Positions 22,601-36,039 of a stretch of 64,000 bases of DNA are shown here, piece after piece (positions within the stretch are counted from its first letter, which is position 1; the number at the start of each line of letters is the position of its first letter). The stretch spans positions 178,146,726 to 178,210,725 of the forward strand of contig CM054062.1 in NCBI GenBank assembly GCA_028641055.1. The letters are read 5' to 3'. Source of the stretch: Alopecurus myosuroides (lineage: Eukaryota > Streptophyta > Magnoliopsida > Poales > Poaceae). The notes under the pieces were generated by a model, which was given only the letters and a program-made list of their open reading frames with translations, searched no databases and had not been told where the DNA came from. Position numbers and translations under genes: made by a program.

Positions 22601-23726
22601 ATCGACGGTGAAGCTCACCTGCAGGGGTCGATGCAGGGCTAGCCGGAGGGAAAACACGGACGGCGGCGAGGCACTGGCCCTCCTCAGGCCCCACGGTGGT
22701 GTCGAAGACGAAGGTGGAACTGGGGACTACCCATTCCCGTGGCTAGTGCACGGTGCAAGTCATCGGAGACGGCGACCGTTGCCGGAGTTCAGAGAGGCGG
22801 CAGCGAAATTTCAGTACAGAGGGTGGAGGTGGAGGTGAGATGGAAACGAGGCGGCGGCGGCGGAGCTCGAGGGTGGTGTTAGGGTTTGCGGCAGGAGGAG
22901 GGTGCCGTGGTGGTTTTATGGAACCGGTGGAGGAGTACGGCGCGCCATCGAGAGGGTGAGGGAACGATCGACGGAGGAGGGGAGATCGTACGCCATGACG
23001 TCAGACGGGAGGAGGACGACAGCGACAGGAGAGGGGGTTATCGGGCCAAAGGGTAAAATGGGCTGGGCTGGGGGTTTTAGTTGCTGCTGCTGCTGCCTTT
23101 TTTTTTCTCCTTTGCTATTTTTTTGTACTGTTTTTTTTTGTAGCATGCAAATGGAAGCAAAACAAAGGTTTTGTTTATAGAAAATTTTGGAATAAAATTA
23201 GGATAAATCCCTTAGTTGGAAAGCAACCAATTGGTAGTTTTTGTTTTCAAAAACTTATTTGTTTGCTTGCTGTTTACAAATTAAACCAATTTAATTGAAA
23301 TTTCCAATATTAGGTAATATTAGAAAAACAAGGTATTTTTCAATAGGGTTTTATTTAGAGTTTAGAAGTGATTTAAGGAATTCAAATTAGTGGTGAATTT
23401 CATGGATTAAAAGGATTAAAGATTTGAGAAATGGTTTGAGTTTGGAAAATGATTTGGAAATAATTGATTAATTTGATTGATTGAATTAAGCAACAATTTA
23501 ATAGTTGATCCAATATGAAAATAATTGGAAGCAATTGATGTTTTTGATTTGCAATTCTTTATTTGAAAGATTGTAACAGACAAGTGTGAAGCAAAGGTTG
23601 ATTAAGATTGAATTTTATTATGAAAACAATGCAAACAGAAATAAAAATGAGAATGATGCCATGATGCATTGCATAAATTAAACAAGGAACAGAAACACTA
23701 GGTAGTTTTCATACTTGGATGTTACA
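19662..23726 (-). mobile_element. LTR2, 5' LTR of element A (units I/II boundary)
   Basis: Length is 4065 bp in minus orientation, TGTAACATCC at 23726 to GCGACA at 19662. It differs from LTR1 at many positions in the shared part (compare 19662-20300 with 10710-11350), and its GC-rich island (22170-23080) looks unrelated in detail. It lacks about 247 bp at 22087/22088 relative to the copy at 41877-46187; the breakpoints share AAA. No coding region is supported. Confidence 0.85.
22310..22378 (-). other. tRNA-like module in LTR2 (unit II)
   Basis: Same box B (22325-22313) and box A (22368-22357) matches as at 78-146, with no change in the boxes. Confidence 0.45.
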
Positions 23727-24379
23727 CAGGTCCCGAGCTTCAGCCTAGAGGACGGCGACGACTCGGCGTTTCCATTCCCTCCATAAGCCTGCCCCGACGG
23801 TGACTGTGGTGGCGGAGCTAGGAAGACATGCTCCCGTCTCTCTCTCTCGGTTCAGAATGTTCAGAGAATTAAAAGAAAACAGAGGAGGGGAGAGGTGGCG
23901 GCTGGGAGGAAAAGAGGAGGGGAGAGGGTTAGGGTTCCTGGGATTCTCCTTTGGTAGATAAGGAGGGGAAGGGTGGGGTGGAGGGGTGGTGGTGATGGTG
24001 ACGTCCGGTGGTTGTTCCGTGGGAGAGGGTCACGCCTGGTGCGTGTTCTCCTGTACGGAAGAAGAGGAGGAAGGTTGGGCTGGGAGTTGGTTTCGGTGGG
24101 CTAGTTCGGGTTGGGTAGCTGGCCCAACTTGTTTGGGATTGCCTGGTTGCCTCCTAAAACATTTTTGTTTTGTTTTGTTTTATTATTTGCATAAAAACAA
24201 AAGAAAGTTTAGGGGAAAAAATAGAAGAGCTTAAAGGGAAATTGAAAGTTTTCTGCAATTTTTGTGATTAAGGAGATTATTACGAACAAGAATAAGATGT
24301 AGCTAAATGAGATGTCATGCATGATGCCGAAAATAAAAACAACAATCGATTTCTATTTGGGGAAACCCCGGCCATTACA
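23727..24379 (-). mobile_element. LTR3 fragment (unit II)
   Basis: Counterpart of 1495-2149. The CT run is two bases shorter, and the right edge reads TGTAATGG on the minus strand instead of TGTAACGG. Confidence 0.35.
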
Positions 24380-24382
24380 AGT

Positions 24383-24726
24383 ATCAACAAGAAAATGACT
24401 GGTTTAGAAGATAGCAATATCCATGATAGTCAAAATATGAGGATTGGTAAATTAGAGGAGGCTATGGAAACTTTAAGCTCAACCTTATCTTCTCTTAAGT
24501 TTAAAAGGGAGAAACCTTATGTGGGAAAAGAGAAAATTTTATGTATGTCCCCAAGGTACCTAAACCGAAATCCCCAAATGTGATTAAAATTAATAAAACT
24601 TCTGGTGGAACTAAAAGTGATTTGCATATTGAATCATATTCAGGGGAGTCTAAGGTACCCATTGCTACAACTGGAGTTTTGAAGGAAATTATTGATTTGG
24701 ATGCTTCTTCACTTGAAAACACTTGA
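24383..24726 (+). pseudogene. Broken ORF in the Athila-like block (unit II)
   Basis: Same two-frame arrangement as at 2153-2496, with an Ala-to-Asp change in the first frame (LEDSN). Confidence 0.35.
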
Positions 24727-25434
24727 TTCCAATTTTCTCGGCCTAGCTAAAAGGCGTTAAAGAAAAACACTTCTTGAGAGAAAACCCATGTTTTTATTTT
24801 TGTTTTGTTTTCTCTATTTTCTTTGAGTCAAGGTGTTTTATACGTCTGTAGCAACTCCTTTGTATCTTTATTTTCATGTTTTAGTTGTGCCAAGTAAAGT
24901 TTCTGACAGGAGTTGGAGTTGGTTTTTGGATTTCTGCGCAAGAAACAGATTTCTGCTGTCCACCGTAAAAAATCGTATAATTCACAGAAAAATCCGAATG
25001 ACCTGAAATTTCTTGTGCTTATTCCTCGGTTAATTCCGAAACTTTTTTGTTCTTTAAGTTTGTCGATCTGAGTAACGTAAGTGCCCCGAAAAAATTCGTA
25101 TTTACAGACTTTTCTGGTTTTGATAGATTCTGCCATTTTCTTGCATTTGCTCTTTCACGATGTCAAGTGGATTTCTTTCCTTCACAAAACATCAGTGGCT
25201 GTATCTAATTTGAAAAATTATCAATAGCACTTGTTCCCTTACATAACCCATGGATTTTTATTGTTGCACTAACCCTCTAATGTGAATTACTCTTTGAGTG
25301 TGGTGTGAAGGAAGGTTTCAAGGGTCAAGAGAAGAGGGTGATATATGTGATCAAGAAGGGTGCGAGGCCAAAACTTGGGGATTCCCCCGTGGTTCATCCA
25401 AGCATATTTTAAGAAGACTCAAGCATATAATCTT

Positions 25435-25455
25435 GGGGATGCCCAAGGCATCCCC
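25435..25455. other. Perfect 9-bp hairpin (unit II)
   Basis: Identical to the inverted repeat at 3205-3225. Confidence 0.6.
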
Positions 25456-27586
25456 TTCTTCATCAACAATCTATCAGGTCACTTCTAGTGAAACTATATT
25501 TTTATTCGGTCACATCATATGAAGTTTACTTGGAGTGTCTGTTTGTTTTTCTTTTCTTTTCTTTTTTTATTTGATGCAATAATATAGTTGGACCCTAGAA
25601 TTCCTTGTTTGGGAGAAAGACACGCTCCGCTTTTTCATTTGAATACTTGCTATGCTAGTATTCTTATTTTTTCTTCTAGCTGCTGCAAAATTCCTGTTTA
25701 GCTTTTTTTTTTTGCATCTCCTGTTCAGAGCTGTTAGTTTTAGTAGTGTTATGTGAGTAATATCGTGTTTGCTTGCTGTATCATTTAGAGAGTTTTTGTT
25801 AAAGCATGTTTTGTATGGTGCTTGTTGGGAAAAAAACTGCTGCTTGTAGTAGAATTTATAACAGTGCAAGTAGAAGCTTGTATAGACCATGGCTAAACTT
25901 TTTCATATCATGCTAGATGTTATTTTAATTCTAAATCCTTGAGGTTATTTAGTAGCATGATTAGGCTCAAATAGCTGAGAGTGTTTAATGTTCCATGGAA
26001 AGAATCATGAGTTGTTCTTGTCATATTGAAGCATAAATTTGTGGTGTTCTCCTTTGAATGTTTTATTTGGTTGACTTGGAGCATGCTCACACAATGTTTA
26101 TGACGATGAAACAGTCACTTATAGCCTCTATGGTCATTTACTTTTTGAACTTGTGGTACCACTTATGCTTTGATTAATGATGTTTATGTCGCTATGCATG
26201 ATTATGGCTCTTATGCTCTCTTGATTTGTCGCTCCCAGTCTTTTGCTAGCCTCCACATGTACTGAGTATGGGCTCTACTCGTGCATCCAACTCCCACAAA
26301 CCAAAGTTACCCAATGTGTCCACCATACCTACCTACATGTGGTATTTAACTGCCACTCCAAAGTAAATTGCTCATGTGTTACCTTTAAAACTTTAAAAAT
26401 TACTCCTATTTTGTGCTCCTATTTTAGCTCACGAGGACATAAATAGAGAATCTTTATCTCACTTGTTGATTGGACTTTCACACCCTGGAATAGTTGCTTC
26501 ATCCGCTTATCCAATGATAGAAGAGCTAGCAGCGGGGTGCCCAGCCCCAAATTAATAACAACAAATTCTCTTCACTATTTTTGCCCCTGATTTATCAGTC
26601 AAAGCATAATTGTGTAAACAAAAGAGAAAGAGGGATGACCTTCTACCCAGATGCGTCCTTCTATGGGAGCCACTCTTATGAAGTCTAGTTGGTTTGTGAT
26701 GTACTGTATTTTCTGTTTACCATTCGTTAACATAAGCATACACCTATCTAAAAAATAGACACTCCTCCATGGTTTGTGATTGTTGGCAGACACCCGAGGA
26801 TTGGGTTAGCCATGGATTCTGTAAAATGTATGGGAGGAGTGTCAAGCTTTTTATACCTCTGTTTAATAAAATAAAAGCTCTAGCACATGAGTTGATCCTT
26901 GCTTCCCTCTGTGAAGGGCCTTTCTTTTACTTTTATGTTGAGTCTCCATCTTCTAACTTTATGCACAGTTGAGAGAGCATAGTTGCCATTCTGAGTTTTA
27001 TGTGCATTTGTCCGAGAAGCATTATTAATTGATTCATGATGTGTTATTGCTTGTTATCTAATTATTTGATCTAGTCTTTGATATGGAGTTGGACTCCTAG
27101 ATTGGCCCGATCTTCACGAATCGACAAAGAACGAACGAAGAACACGAAGAACGGTAAGAACACGAGATGGGGAATCGAGGGGTAACGTGGGGGAACGCGG
27201 GGAAACACACAAATCGGGATAAATCGCAAGAACCGAAAGATCCAACTTCCCGTCAACTAATCCCCGAGGGCCGCCTATGGAACAATCGATCCAACTGAAC
27301 TCACCTTGATACAAACCGTCTCACACCCGTAGCCGGTACCACTACGCCAATAGAACCTCAAGATAACGAGAGGAAGATTTGACAACTCTTGACTCAAACC
27401 CGATAGGGAGAGGACAAATAGTTGGGATGTGCCTTGATACGATCCTCGACGAAGTCGGAGGAGTAGCCTTGATACGTTCCTCGGTACACACCGGAGGAGT
27501 AGTTCCTCAAAGAGGGATACAAGAGAGCTGAGCTCCAAATGTTCTAAATTCAACTCTAAAACCCTAGATCTAGCTCGGGGTCGTCC

Positions 27587-27593
27587 TTATATA
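27587..27593 (-). promoter_or_regulatory. TATA box of element B LTR (unit II)
   Basis: Identical to the unit I box: TATATAA in GGCTATATAAGG on the minus strand. Confidence 0.7.
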
Positions 27594-27659
27594 GCCGGGG
27601 GTCGAAGCAGGTGAAAACGGGGGCGAAAACGAGTCATTTGCGGGCATTTTCGGGTCCAC

Positions 27660-27897
27660 CCCGGCCTGGGGGCCGGCCTGGCCGGCCTGGAACCCGGCCT
27701 GGGGCTAGGGTGGGCGCAGGGGCCGGCCTGGAGGGGGAGGCCGGGGTGGGGAGGAGGCAGGCCGGCTGCTTCTGTTGGGTGCCCGGCCTGGGGCCGGGGT
27801 GGGGAGGAGGTAGGCCGGCCTCCAGGCCGGCTGCCTCTATTGGGGGTCCGGCCTAGGGGGGATGAGGTCGGCCTGGCCGGCTCCCGAGGCCGGGAGG
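27660..27897. repeat. GGCCGGCCTGG minisatellite (unit II, contracted)
   Basis: Same array as 5432-5680 with one 11-base motif lost near 27740. Confidence 0.75.
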
Positions 27898-28167
27898 GGC
27901 TCTTTTCCCCCCCTATCTTCTCCGTCGGGACTCCGATTGCGATGCCGTTTCTTCCGCCCTCCTTCGTATCTTCTTGCGCATCATTTTGGGTGCTTTCCGG
28001 GGCCTCCGTGGTGGGTTTGAACCTGAGCACGCAAAGTGTGGAACTATGAGGTAGCGCACCATTCTCCACATGACCGAAGGTATAGAACGAGAGGAGAGAG
28101 TTCACCTTATCCTGGATGGCCTTTGCGCGTGATCTTGTCATCGGTGCACTTGGTGGAGTTGGGTGGG

Positions 28168-29952
28168 CTACATCATCTTCCCCCCTTGAAAAAGAGTCGA
28201 CCTCGACTCGGCGTCGTCTTCATCACTTGGGTATCCATGGAAGGGAGAGAGGTCCTTGACATTGAAGGAGTTGTGGACGAGGTACTTGGATTGCGGTAAG
28301 TCGAGCTTGTAGGCGTTGTTGTTGATGTGTTTGATGACCTTGAAGGGGCCGTCTCCTCTTGGCTTGAGCTTGGAGTTGCGCTCTTCGGGAAAACGGTCCT
28401 TGCGCAAGTGCAGGCACACGAGGTCACCTTCTTGGAACACCATGGGTTTCTTGTTCTTGTTCATGATAGAGGCTTGGTGCTCAGAATGCTTCTCAAGCGT
28501 AGCTCTTGTGGAAACATGTAGCTTCTTGATGAAGTCGGTGCGCTTGTCGATGTCCATGTTTGCTCGCTCGCGTAGAGGCAAAGGAAGTATGTCGAGGGCG
28601 GTGTTGGGGTTGAAGACGTAGACGATCTCGAAGGGACTCTTCTTGGTAGCTTGATGGAGAGCACGATTGTAGGCGAACTCGGCGTGTGGGATGCATTCCT
28701 CCCAATTCTTCAAGTTGGGCTTGATCAATGCTCGAAGTAGCGAAGATAGTGTGCGGTTGACGACCTCGGTTTGTCCATCTGTTTGTGGGTGGTAGGCGGT
28801 GGAGAAGAGTAGCTTGACGCCGAGCTTGGCCATCAACGTCTTCCAAAAGTAGGAGGTGAACTTGACGTCGCGGTCCTAGACAATGGAAGTAGGTACACCA
28901 TGTAAACGCACAATTTCCCTGAAAAACAAAGTAGCAACATGTGAAGCATCGTCGGTTCGGTTGCAAGGAATGAAATGTGCCATCTTAGAGAAACGATCCA
29001 CAACTACAAAGATTGAATCCATGTTGGTTTTAGTTTGTGGAAGGCCTAACACAAAGTCCATGCTAATATTACTCCAAGGTGCATGTGGGATAGGTAATGG
29101 CATGTAAAGACCATGGGGGTTGGAAGTGGACTTAGCTCGGAGGCATGTAGAACATCTCTTGACGTGTCTCTCAACTTGATGCTTCATCTTGGGCCAATAG
29201 TAGTTGGTGGAGAGCATGGCATAGGTCTTGTCGCGTCCAAAGTGTCCCATGAGGCCTCCTTCATGTGATTCCTTCAATAACAACAAATGAAGAGAGGACT
29301 CGGGGATACACAATTTGTTAGCCTTAAACAAGAAACCTTTGTGAAGATAGTAATCATCAAAACCTCGGTTAGGCAAGCATTTCTCAAAGATAGGACCAAA
29401 GAAAGTATCGGAAGCATATAAGTCTTTGATCTCATCCAAACCAATCACATTGATGTCAAGACGTGTAAGAAGGCATTCTTTCCTAGACAAGGCATCGGCT
29501 ACCACATTCTCTTTACCTTTATTGTACTTAATGACATAAGGAAAAGATTCAATGAATTCAACCCACTTAGCATGCCTCTTGTTCAAATTGGTTTGGCTTT
29601 TCAAGTATTTCAATGATTCGTGATCGGAATGAATGACAAATTCTTTTGGCCAAAGGTAGTGTTGCCAAACTTCTAGCACTCTAACCAAAGCACAAAGTTC
29701 CTTATCATAGATGGGGTAATTGAGTTTAGCACCATCAAGTTTTTCACTATGGTAAGCAACGGGGCGTCCGTTTTGCATGAGAACGCCACCAATTCCTATA
29801 CCACTAGCATCACATTCAATCTCAAAAGTTTTCTCAAAATCCGGTAAGATAAGCAAAGGAGCTTCGGTTAAGCATTTCTTAAGTGTGTCGAAAGATTTTT
29901 GTTGCGCATTGCCCCAAACAAAAGGTACATTCTTTTTGGTAAGTTCATTCAA
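28168..29952 (-). pseudogene. Element B RNase H-integrase with nonsense codon (unit II)
   Basis: Collinear with 5951-7735, but TAG at 28878-28876 replaces the Ser codon just before the second catalytic aspartate of the DDE triad (GVPTSIV then stop then DRDVKF). This leaves a 358-residue frame and a downstream remnant (28836-28168). The substitution is unique to unit II and so arose after, or during, amplification. Confidence 0.9.
28176..28187 (-). other. Polypurine tract of element B (unit II)
   Basis: Same AAGGGGGGAAGA as in unit I, also with six G. Confidence 0.65.
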
Positions 29953-29963
29953 AGGGCAAGCAA

Positions 29964-30356
29964 TCTATACCTAATAATAAAGGCGTTAAGGCTTCCTTGG
30001 TTTGGTTTGGTTTGGTAGGTCATTAAAACTGCCCCTAAAGTTAGATACAAATTACCTACCGTGCCATCGATAAGTCAAGAAAAGGATAAGTATGTCGTAA
30101 TTTTTTTGCGATCAATCGTTCGATGCACGAGTTGGACTCAACTATGTTAGTCCGTACGTGTCTCTGACAGATGCACGACTTGGACACGCAGATATGTGCT
30201 TTCGGTTGTTCTCCCGTATCAATTTCCTTAGGTCGTGCTTAATTCTACTCCTACATCGGTACATCTCCCGTTCTTTCGATCCCGAGACAAAATTATTCCC
30301 AGACGGAAACATGTATCTGCATCAGTTTCAGTTTGGATCACAGCTTCCTTCTATGG
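29964..30356 (+). mobile_element. Helitron-like insert in B pol (unit II)
   Basis: Same insert and the same junctions as 7747-8139, with only a few base changes. Confidence 0.4.
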
Positions 30357-32833
30357 TTGAAAAAGCGGCGATAGAAACCGGCAAGGCCATGAAAGCGCCT
30401 TATCTCACCCACGGAGGTAGGGTTGGGCCAATTCCTAATTGCCTCAATCTTCTTGTTATCTACTTCAATACCATTGGAAGAGATCACAAAACCCAAGAAA
30501 ACAAGCTTATTGGTGCAAAAATTGCATTTGGAAAGATTGGCGAAAAGTTTTGCGTTGCGAAGAGCCAACAATACTTGTGAAACATGATTAAGGTGATCTT
30601 CCAAAGACTTGCTATAAATGAGAATATCGTCGAAGTAAACCACAACAAATTTGCCAATGAAAGGACGCAAGACTTCATTCATGAGGCGCATGAAGGTAGA
30701 TGGGGCATTCGAAAGACCAAAGGGCATAACAAGCCATTCATACAAGCCAAGTTTTGTTTTGAAAGTCATTTTCCATTCATCACCTATACTCATACGAATT
30801 TGATGGTAACCACTTTTAAGATCAATTTTGGAAAAGATAGTAGCACCACTCAATTCATCAAGCATGTCATCGAGCCTAGGAATAGGATGTCTATATCTAA
30901 CGGTGATAGCATTGATAGGGCGACAATCCATACACATGCGGGAAGTAGAATCTTGCTTTGGAACAAGGATAACCGGCACGGCACAAGGGCTAAGGGATTC
31001 GCGAATAAAACCTTTTTCTAGTAGCTCTTGGATTTGGCGCTCAATCTCCTTAGTATCCTCGGGGTTGGTGCGGTAAGGAGCGCGGTTTGGAAGGGGCGCG
31101 CCCGGAATGAGGTCAATACGGTGCTCGATTCCTCGAAGGGGAGGAAGTCCCGGGGGGAGCTCATCGGGAAAGACGTCTTCAAATTCCTGCAACAAAGGCA
31201 ACAAAGATGGAGGAAGATTTGTCATGTCGTTAGTTTCAAGTGCTTCCCCTTTGCATAGTAGGACAAAGTGAAGTATGGTTGGGTCATCTCGTAGCTCTCG
31301 CATCTCTCTTTTGGTGGCAAGTAAGGCAAAGCCTTTGGCATCACTCGGAATTTTTCCACTCATATTTGGCTTGTGGCTCTCACTCTCTTTTTGGTGGATC
31401 ACTCTCTCACCACTCATCTCACGATATTTGAGCTCTTCTTGTCTACGTGCAAGAGTCTTGGCGTTGTCGGCGATCACTTGGCTAGGAGACATGGGACGAA
31501 GAACAAATGTCTTGTTATTCCACTTGAAGCTATAGTGATTGGTACGCCCATCATGGATAGCACTCTTGTCGTATTGCCAAGGTCGACCAAGAAGAAGATG
31601 ACACACGGTCATAGGAACAACGTCACAATCTACCGTGTCTTCATAGGGACCAATCTTGAAATTCACGGAGACCATGTGTTGGATCTTGAAGGTGCCGGAG
31701 TCACTAAGCCATTGGACATGGTATGGATGAGGATGTTGCTTGTAAGGTAATTGGAGTTTGTCGCAAAGCTCTTTGCTAGCCAAGTTGTGGCAACTTCCAC
31801 CATCGATGATGACCTTGATTGACTTGCCATCAATACCGGCTCTTGTTTGAAAGAGATTGCACCGTTGATCTTGCTCATCTTGAGGAGAAGAAGTGAGGAC
31901 TCTTCTGACCACTAGCGATGGATTCTTGTCCTCATCGCAATACACACTTTCTTCATCATCGTTGGGCACGTCCAAAGAGTTGAGAGCAACTTGATGCAAG
32001 GCATAGTATTCGCCTTCGCTCATAGAATCACGTTCACCGTCTTGGTTGACAATCATGATCATCGTGTTGGAACATTCAAAGGACTTGTGTCCACTACCAC
32101 CACACTTGAAGCAAGTAATAGTGCTTGACTTGACTTGAGGAGCACTTGAGGATGAGGTGGGAGGCGCTTGCTTCTTGAATGGTTGGGAAGACTTGTTGGG
32201 AGCACTAGAGGCTCGAGTGTTGCTCTTGGTGGTAGTTGGAGGAGGAACTTGTGTCATTGGAAATGAGGATGATGGTCTTGAGTTGAAGAAAGCCTTTTGC
32301 TTGCTATACTTGAGATCTTCCGCAATTTGGCGTTCCACCTTGAGAGCTTGGTGGACAAGGGTCACAATGTTGTCATACGGTTGATACTCGACGATCTTCC
32401 TTATAGGATAGTTGAGGCCATTGAGGAAGCGGGCCATTGTTTGCTCTTGAGATTCTATCACATGAGCTCGAATCAAGGATGTTTCCATTTCCTTGTAGTA
32501 CTCATCAACGGACTTCACACCTTGACGAAGTTCTTGAAGCTTCTTGAAGAGGTCACGCTTGTAGTGAGGAGGAACGAATCGAGCATGCATGAATTGCTTC
32601 ATCTCATTCCAAGTGGCAATGGGAGCAATGCAATTGCGGACTCGTTCGGCTTGTAGACGATCCCACCATAAGAGTGCATAGCCTTCGAATTCCAAAGATG
32701 CTATAGCAACCATCTTCTTGTCGGTGAAGTTGTGAATGCCGAAGATCTTGTCAACTTTGAGAGCCCAAGCAAGATAGTCTTTGGGATCATTCTCACCATT
32801 GAACTTGGGGACATTGAAACGAAGAGCACTCAA
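30338..32833 (-). pseudogene. Element B gag-protease-RT (unit II)
   Basis: Counterpart of 8121-10616, 831 residues. It keeps the Arg of RMCMDCRP. Thr replaces Lys shortly after the zinc knuckle (CSNTM), and Phe replaces Val at the insert junction (FYRRFF). Confidence 0.85.
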
Positions 32834-32926
32834 GTTGTTATCCTATTGCGGACGATGGGGACGCTCATGTTGGCGCTCATGGGGGTCTTCATCATAAATG
32901 GGAGGTGAATCATCATAGGGGTCATC
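32834..32926 (-). pseudogene. Element B gag upstream stub (unit II)
   Basis: One in-frame TAG (32845-32843), shared by all units; the second stop of unit I is CAA here. Cut by LTR1 after TCATC. Confidence 0.6.
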
Positions 32927-35900
32927 TGTCGCACCCGGACTTCTATAGGATACTCGCCGTTCCGTTGAACAGTAGTAGATTGGATTACGGGGCTTACCGG
33001 CACCCGCGTCCTCTTACGAGTAGGCCAACACACGTATGTGTGACAACCAACCCCTATCTGTTCAGCGTCGACGTAAACTATCCCATAGAAATCAAGACAC
33101 TACCATTGACGTACTTCATACCATACACACATGGTACGTCAACAACGTTGAACAAGATGATAACACAACATATCTCTAAGACACAAAAGATTGAAATAAG
33201 TTGCAAATAGCTCTCACTAGAGCAGAGATAGCAAATACAATCATCCAGAGGACACATGTCCCAACATAACATCATTACATCTCAGCGGAAGCATTCAAAG
33301 GGTCTGAGTACAGACAAATCCAAATAGGCTTAAGAAGCCGGGAAACTAAAAGAAAGACGGAGCCCATCCACGTAGTCTCGGATCCTACCCGGGTCCGCTA
33401 CCTACTCGTCAGCAGCCTCGTCAAACTCCACGTAGTAGCCGTCACCTGGATCCTCGTAAGCGTAGTCTGCGGAAACCACAGCCCCAAAGGGGTCAGTACA
33501 TAGACGTACTGGCAAGCAAGACTCACAGTTCACCAAAGTGTAACCCATCAACACCAAGTACAGATGCCTTGGGTTCAACGGAAGGAAGGGGAAATAAAAG
33601 ATGCTGCAACTGGCTGCGCTAACCAACTACAGAGATTCTACCACTTCCGGCTAACAGAAAGAAGATAAGATCGAGTATTGTAACCAACTGAAAGATAACT
33701 TCAAGCAAACCCATCCTGGATCCCGCCCCTTATCCAAAGAAGCAATCCGAGGATAACTCACACAGTTGGATTAAAGATGAATCAAGTTATTGTGTCAATA
33801 ATCCTATTACTAGTCAAGTTGGTAATCATTGGGTGTGAGATTGTGAATCATTAGGTTTAAGTTGTCCTGAGTACTTGTTAGCCAGTACTTTCACCAAGTT
33901 AACCATAACCGCGGAAAACACGGCTTCTCGAGAAGATTATCCCTGCAGGGTTGCACCAATTTGGCCGTACACGTATGAATAACCCGCCAGATGGAAAGGC
34001 CCTTCCACCAAGCGGGGCACTCAACACAACTCAACTCTTCTCCGCATCAAGCCCAAAGCACCTTGGGCGCACGGCTAATCGAGCCCAGAAGAAAATGGAC
34101 CCTCATAGCACTCTAAGAACGTGTCCCCCTATATGCCGACTACGAAAGTTCCACCCTGCGCTGGGCTCGCAAAAACATGCATGCGGCAAATGGAAAACAC
34201 GAACTAAATGAGGCGATTTGGACGAGATGCGAATCGAATCAAATTGAGGGGGGCGCCCATACTCGCTTCCCACATGCGGGTAGTGCGCTCATCATGGATC
34301 AGTAGACAAGACCCTTTTCCTATTAGGGTCGACACTAGCAGGCCTCAAAACCACACAGGGCCTCCTGCCGGTGCCTTATCATCAAATTATTATTTAACCA
34401 TAACATTAGCATGATTGATTGATTAAACATCGAGCCCCCAGAACATAATAAAGATATAGTAACTGAAAGTAACGGGTAACAGACTCGAGCAAAACAACCT
34501 AAGCATGCTAGTAAGACACTTGCTCAATCAATAGGGTTGTAGGAGGGGTGGTGAGGCAATATCAGGGTTAAAGGATTCATGTGATAGGTTCGTATCAGAA
34601 ACAACTACTACTAAGGCTAGCAGAAATAGACAACGGAAAGTATCGGTAACCAATGTTGAAAGGAACACAATGGTTCATGTGAGTGATAACTTGCTTGCAA
34701 ACTCAGCAGCCGGGTACTGAGCTAGATCCTCAGAAGGGGTGCTGTAAAGATCGTCTGTCTCAACGTCGTCGTCTATCCGAGAAGAAGCAAACAAACAAGA
34801 CAGAAATATAAACAATCAATATCATGGCATAGTGCACAATCAGGGGATGATGCATATCAGGTTAATGGTTGCATCAAAATAAACTAGCTAGCATGGTAAC
34901 ACAATTTAAATGGACCCATATGCAATGAGATTGCAGATGGAAAAGGTCCATGGATTAAGGTGGAAACAAATGATCTACAATTTAATTACCATGTGAGAAT
35001 TTATTAACATGATGCATGCATGATGATAACAACAAAATAACAACAAAAGATGCAAGTGGAAAAGGAATTTAACAAGTCTGGAAATTATTTATTAAGTTGG
35101 AAATTTTTGGTTACTTAAACATGTCACACAAGCATTTGTTGTTTTCATCAGTTTAAAGTGTTCAAAACAAATAACAAAATTCATATTTGAAAAGAATACC
35201 AAATTTTAGTTGGATTACATGTTTCAAATTTTGAAAAAGGAGTTAAGATGAATTTATTATGACTTAAACAATATTAAACAATTTTTAATTGAATTTAAAA
35301 CAAGTTTGAATATTATATGAATTTTTATTTATTCAAAACATAAATTCAAATTCATATTTTAAAAGTTCGTACTTTTCCAATTTGAAAACATATTTTGCAT
35401 GTTCAAAACTAATTTATTTTGAGCAAGTTATGATTTTAGCAAAATTTAAATGAATTAAACAAGGATTAAACTATTTAGGCAATTTAAATTATTCAAACCA
35501 TGAAACCAAATTTATATTTGAAAAGGTTATTTTAAATAGCATGGAAAACATATTTTATTTGCATTTATTGGATTAAGAATGAATTTTTTATGAATTTTAG
35601 CAAATTGCAATTGAATTATTTGAATTCAAATTTGAATTGCATTTTGAAATTTCAAAACAGAAAACAAATGATACCAAAAGACAGAGAATTAAATTTAGAT
35701 CAGTGCACATATTTTATTTTCATTATTTGGAGTTATAAAATTAAAGTTATAAGCTTTTTGAAACTAGGGATCATTCTGCAATTTTTAAGGACTTAAAATT
35801 AAAACAGAAAAGTTTGGAAAAACGTTTGTTACCGAACTGTGGGCTAGCCACAGCCACTGCCCGTGGGGCTGGGGGCAGCGTGGCGTGCTGTGCGCTGGCG

Positions 35901-35966
35901 TGGCAGCCAGGGCCACAGACAGGTGGGCCCTGCCTGTCAGCCACGGTTGCAAAAATGTGGTTTTAT

Positions 35967-36039
35967 CGCGCGGCCGCGAGGGATCGAACACAGGACCGCG
36001 CGCAAGATTCAGAGCAGTGCTACCACTGCGCTGTTTTCC
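35967..36039 (-). other. tRNA-like module in LTR1 (unit II)
   Basis: Box A (36033-36023) and box B (35991-35980) are unchanged from unit I. Confidence 0.45.

Larger units (their letters stand above)
10710..23726 (-). mobile_element. Hybrid Tekay-like element A with mismatched LTRs (unit I)
   Basis: In minus order: LTR2 (23726-19662), PBS (19659-19648), gag-protease (19669-17933), RT-RNase H, integrase-chromodomain (to 15401), PPT, LTR1 (15363-10710). Both LTRs have correct TGTAA...GCGACA ends, but their sequences differ at many positions and their GC-rich cores look unrelated, so they did not arise from one insertion. No target-site duplication is shared (TCATC at 10705-10709, CAGGT after 23726). 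I interpret the element as an unequal-crossover product of two Tekay elements. Confidence 0.8.
24380..27078 (+). mobile_element. Athila-type remnant (unit II)
   Basis: Collinear with 2150-4850. It shares several variants with unit III against unit I (for example 'gagaaaaccc' and 'gacaggag'). The block also contains the broken ORF (24383-24726). Nothing else coding is seen. Confidence 0.55.
27587..28141 (-). pseudogene. C-terminal extension of B polyprotein (unit II)
   Basis: Same MTRSRAKAIQ start. The 11-base loss changes the frame of the low-complexity tail, so the two units end differently. This shows that the tail is not under coding constraint. Confidence 0.5.
27079..28175 (-). mobile_element. 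3' LTR of element B (unit II)
   Basis: Length is 1097 bp, 11 bp shorter than in units I and III because of the minisatellite contraction. The TATA box is intact at 27593-27587. Confidence 0.8.
27079..32926 (-). mobile_element. Element B, CRM-clade, 5' end missing (unit II)
   Basis: Same layout and same truncation by LTR1 as in unit I. Unit-specific damage: TAG in the integrase core and an 11-base loss in the LTR minisatellite. It lacks unit I's extra gag stop. Confidence 0.85.

Noticed and set aside
10710..23726. LTR1 and LTR2 as the original LTR pair of one aged insertion
   Set aside because: Their GC cores are not alignable by eye, and the array-edge copy has LTR1-type sequence on both sides. 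Ageing alone would not give that pattern.
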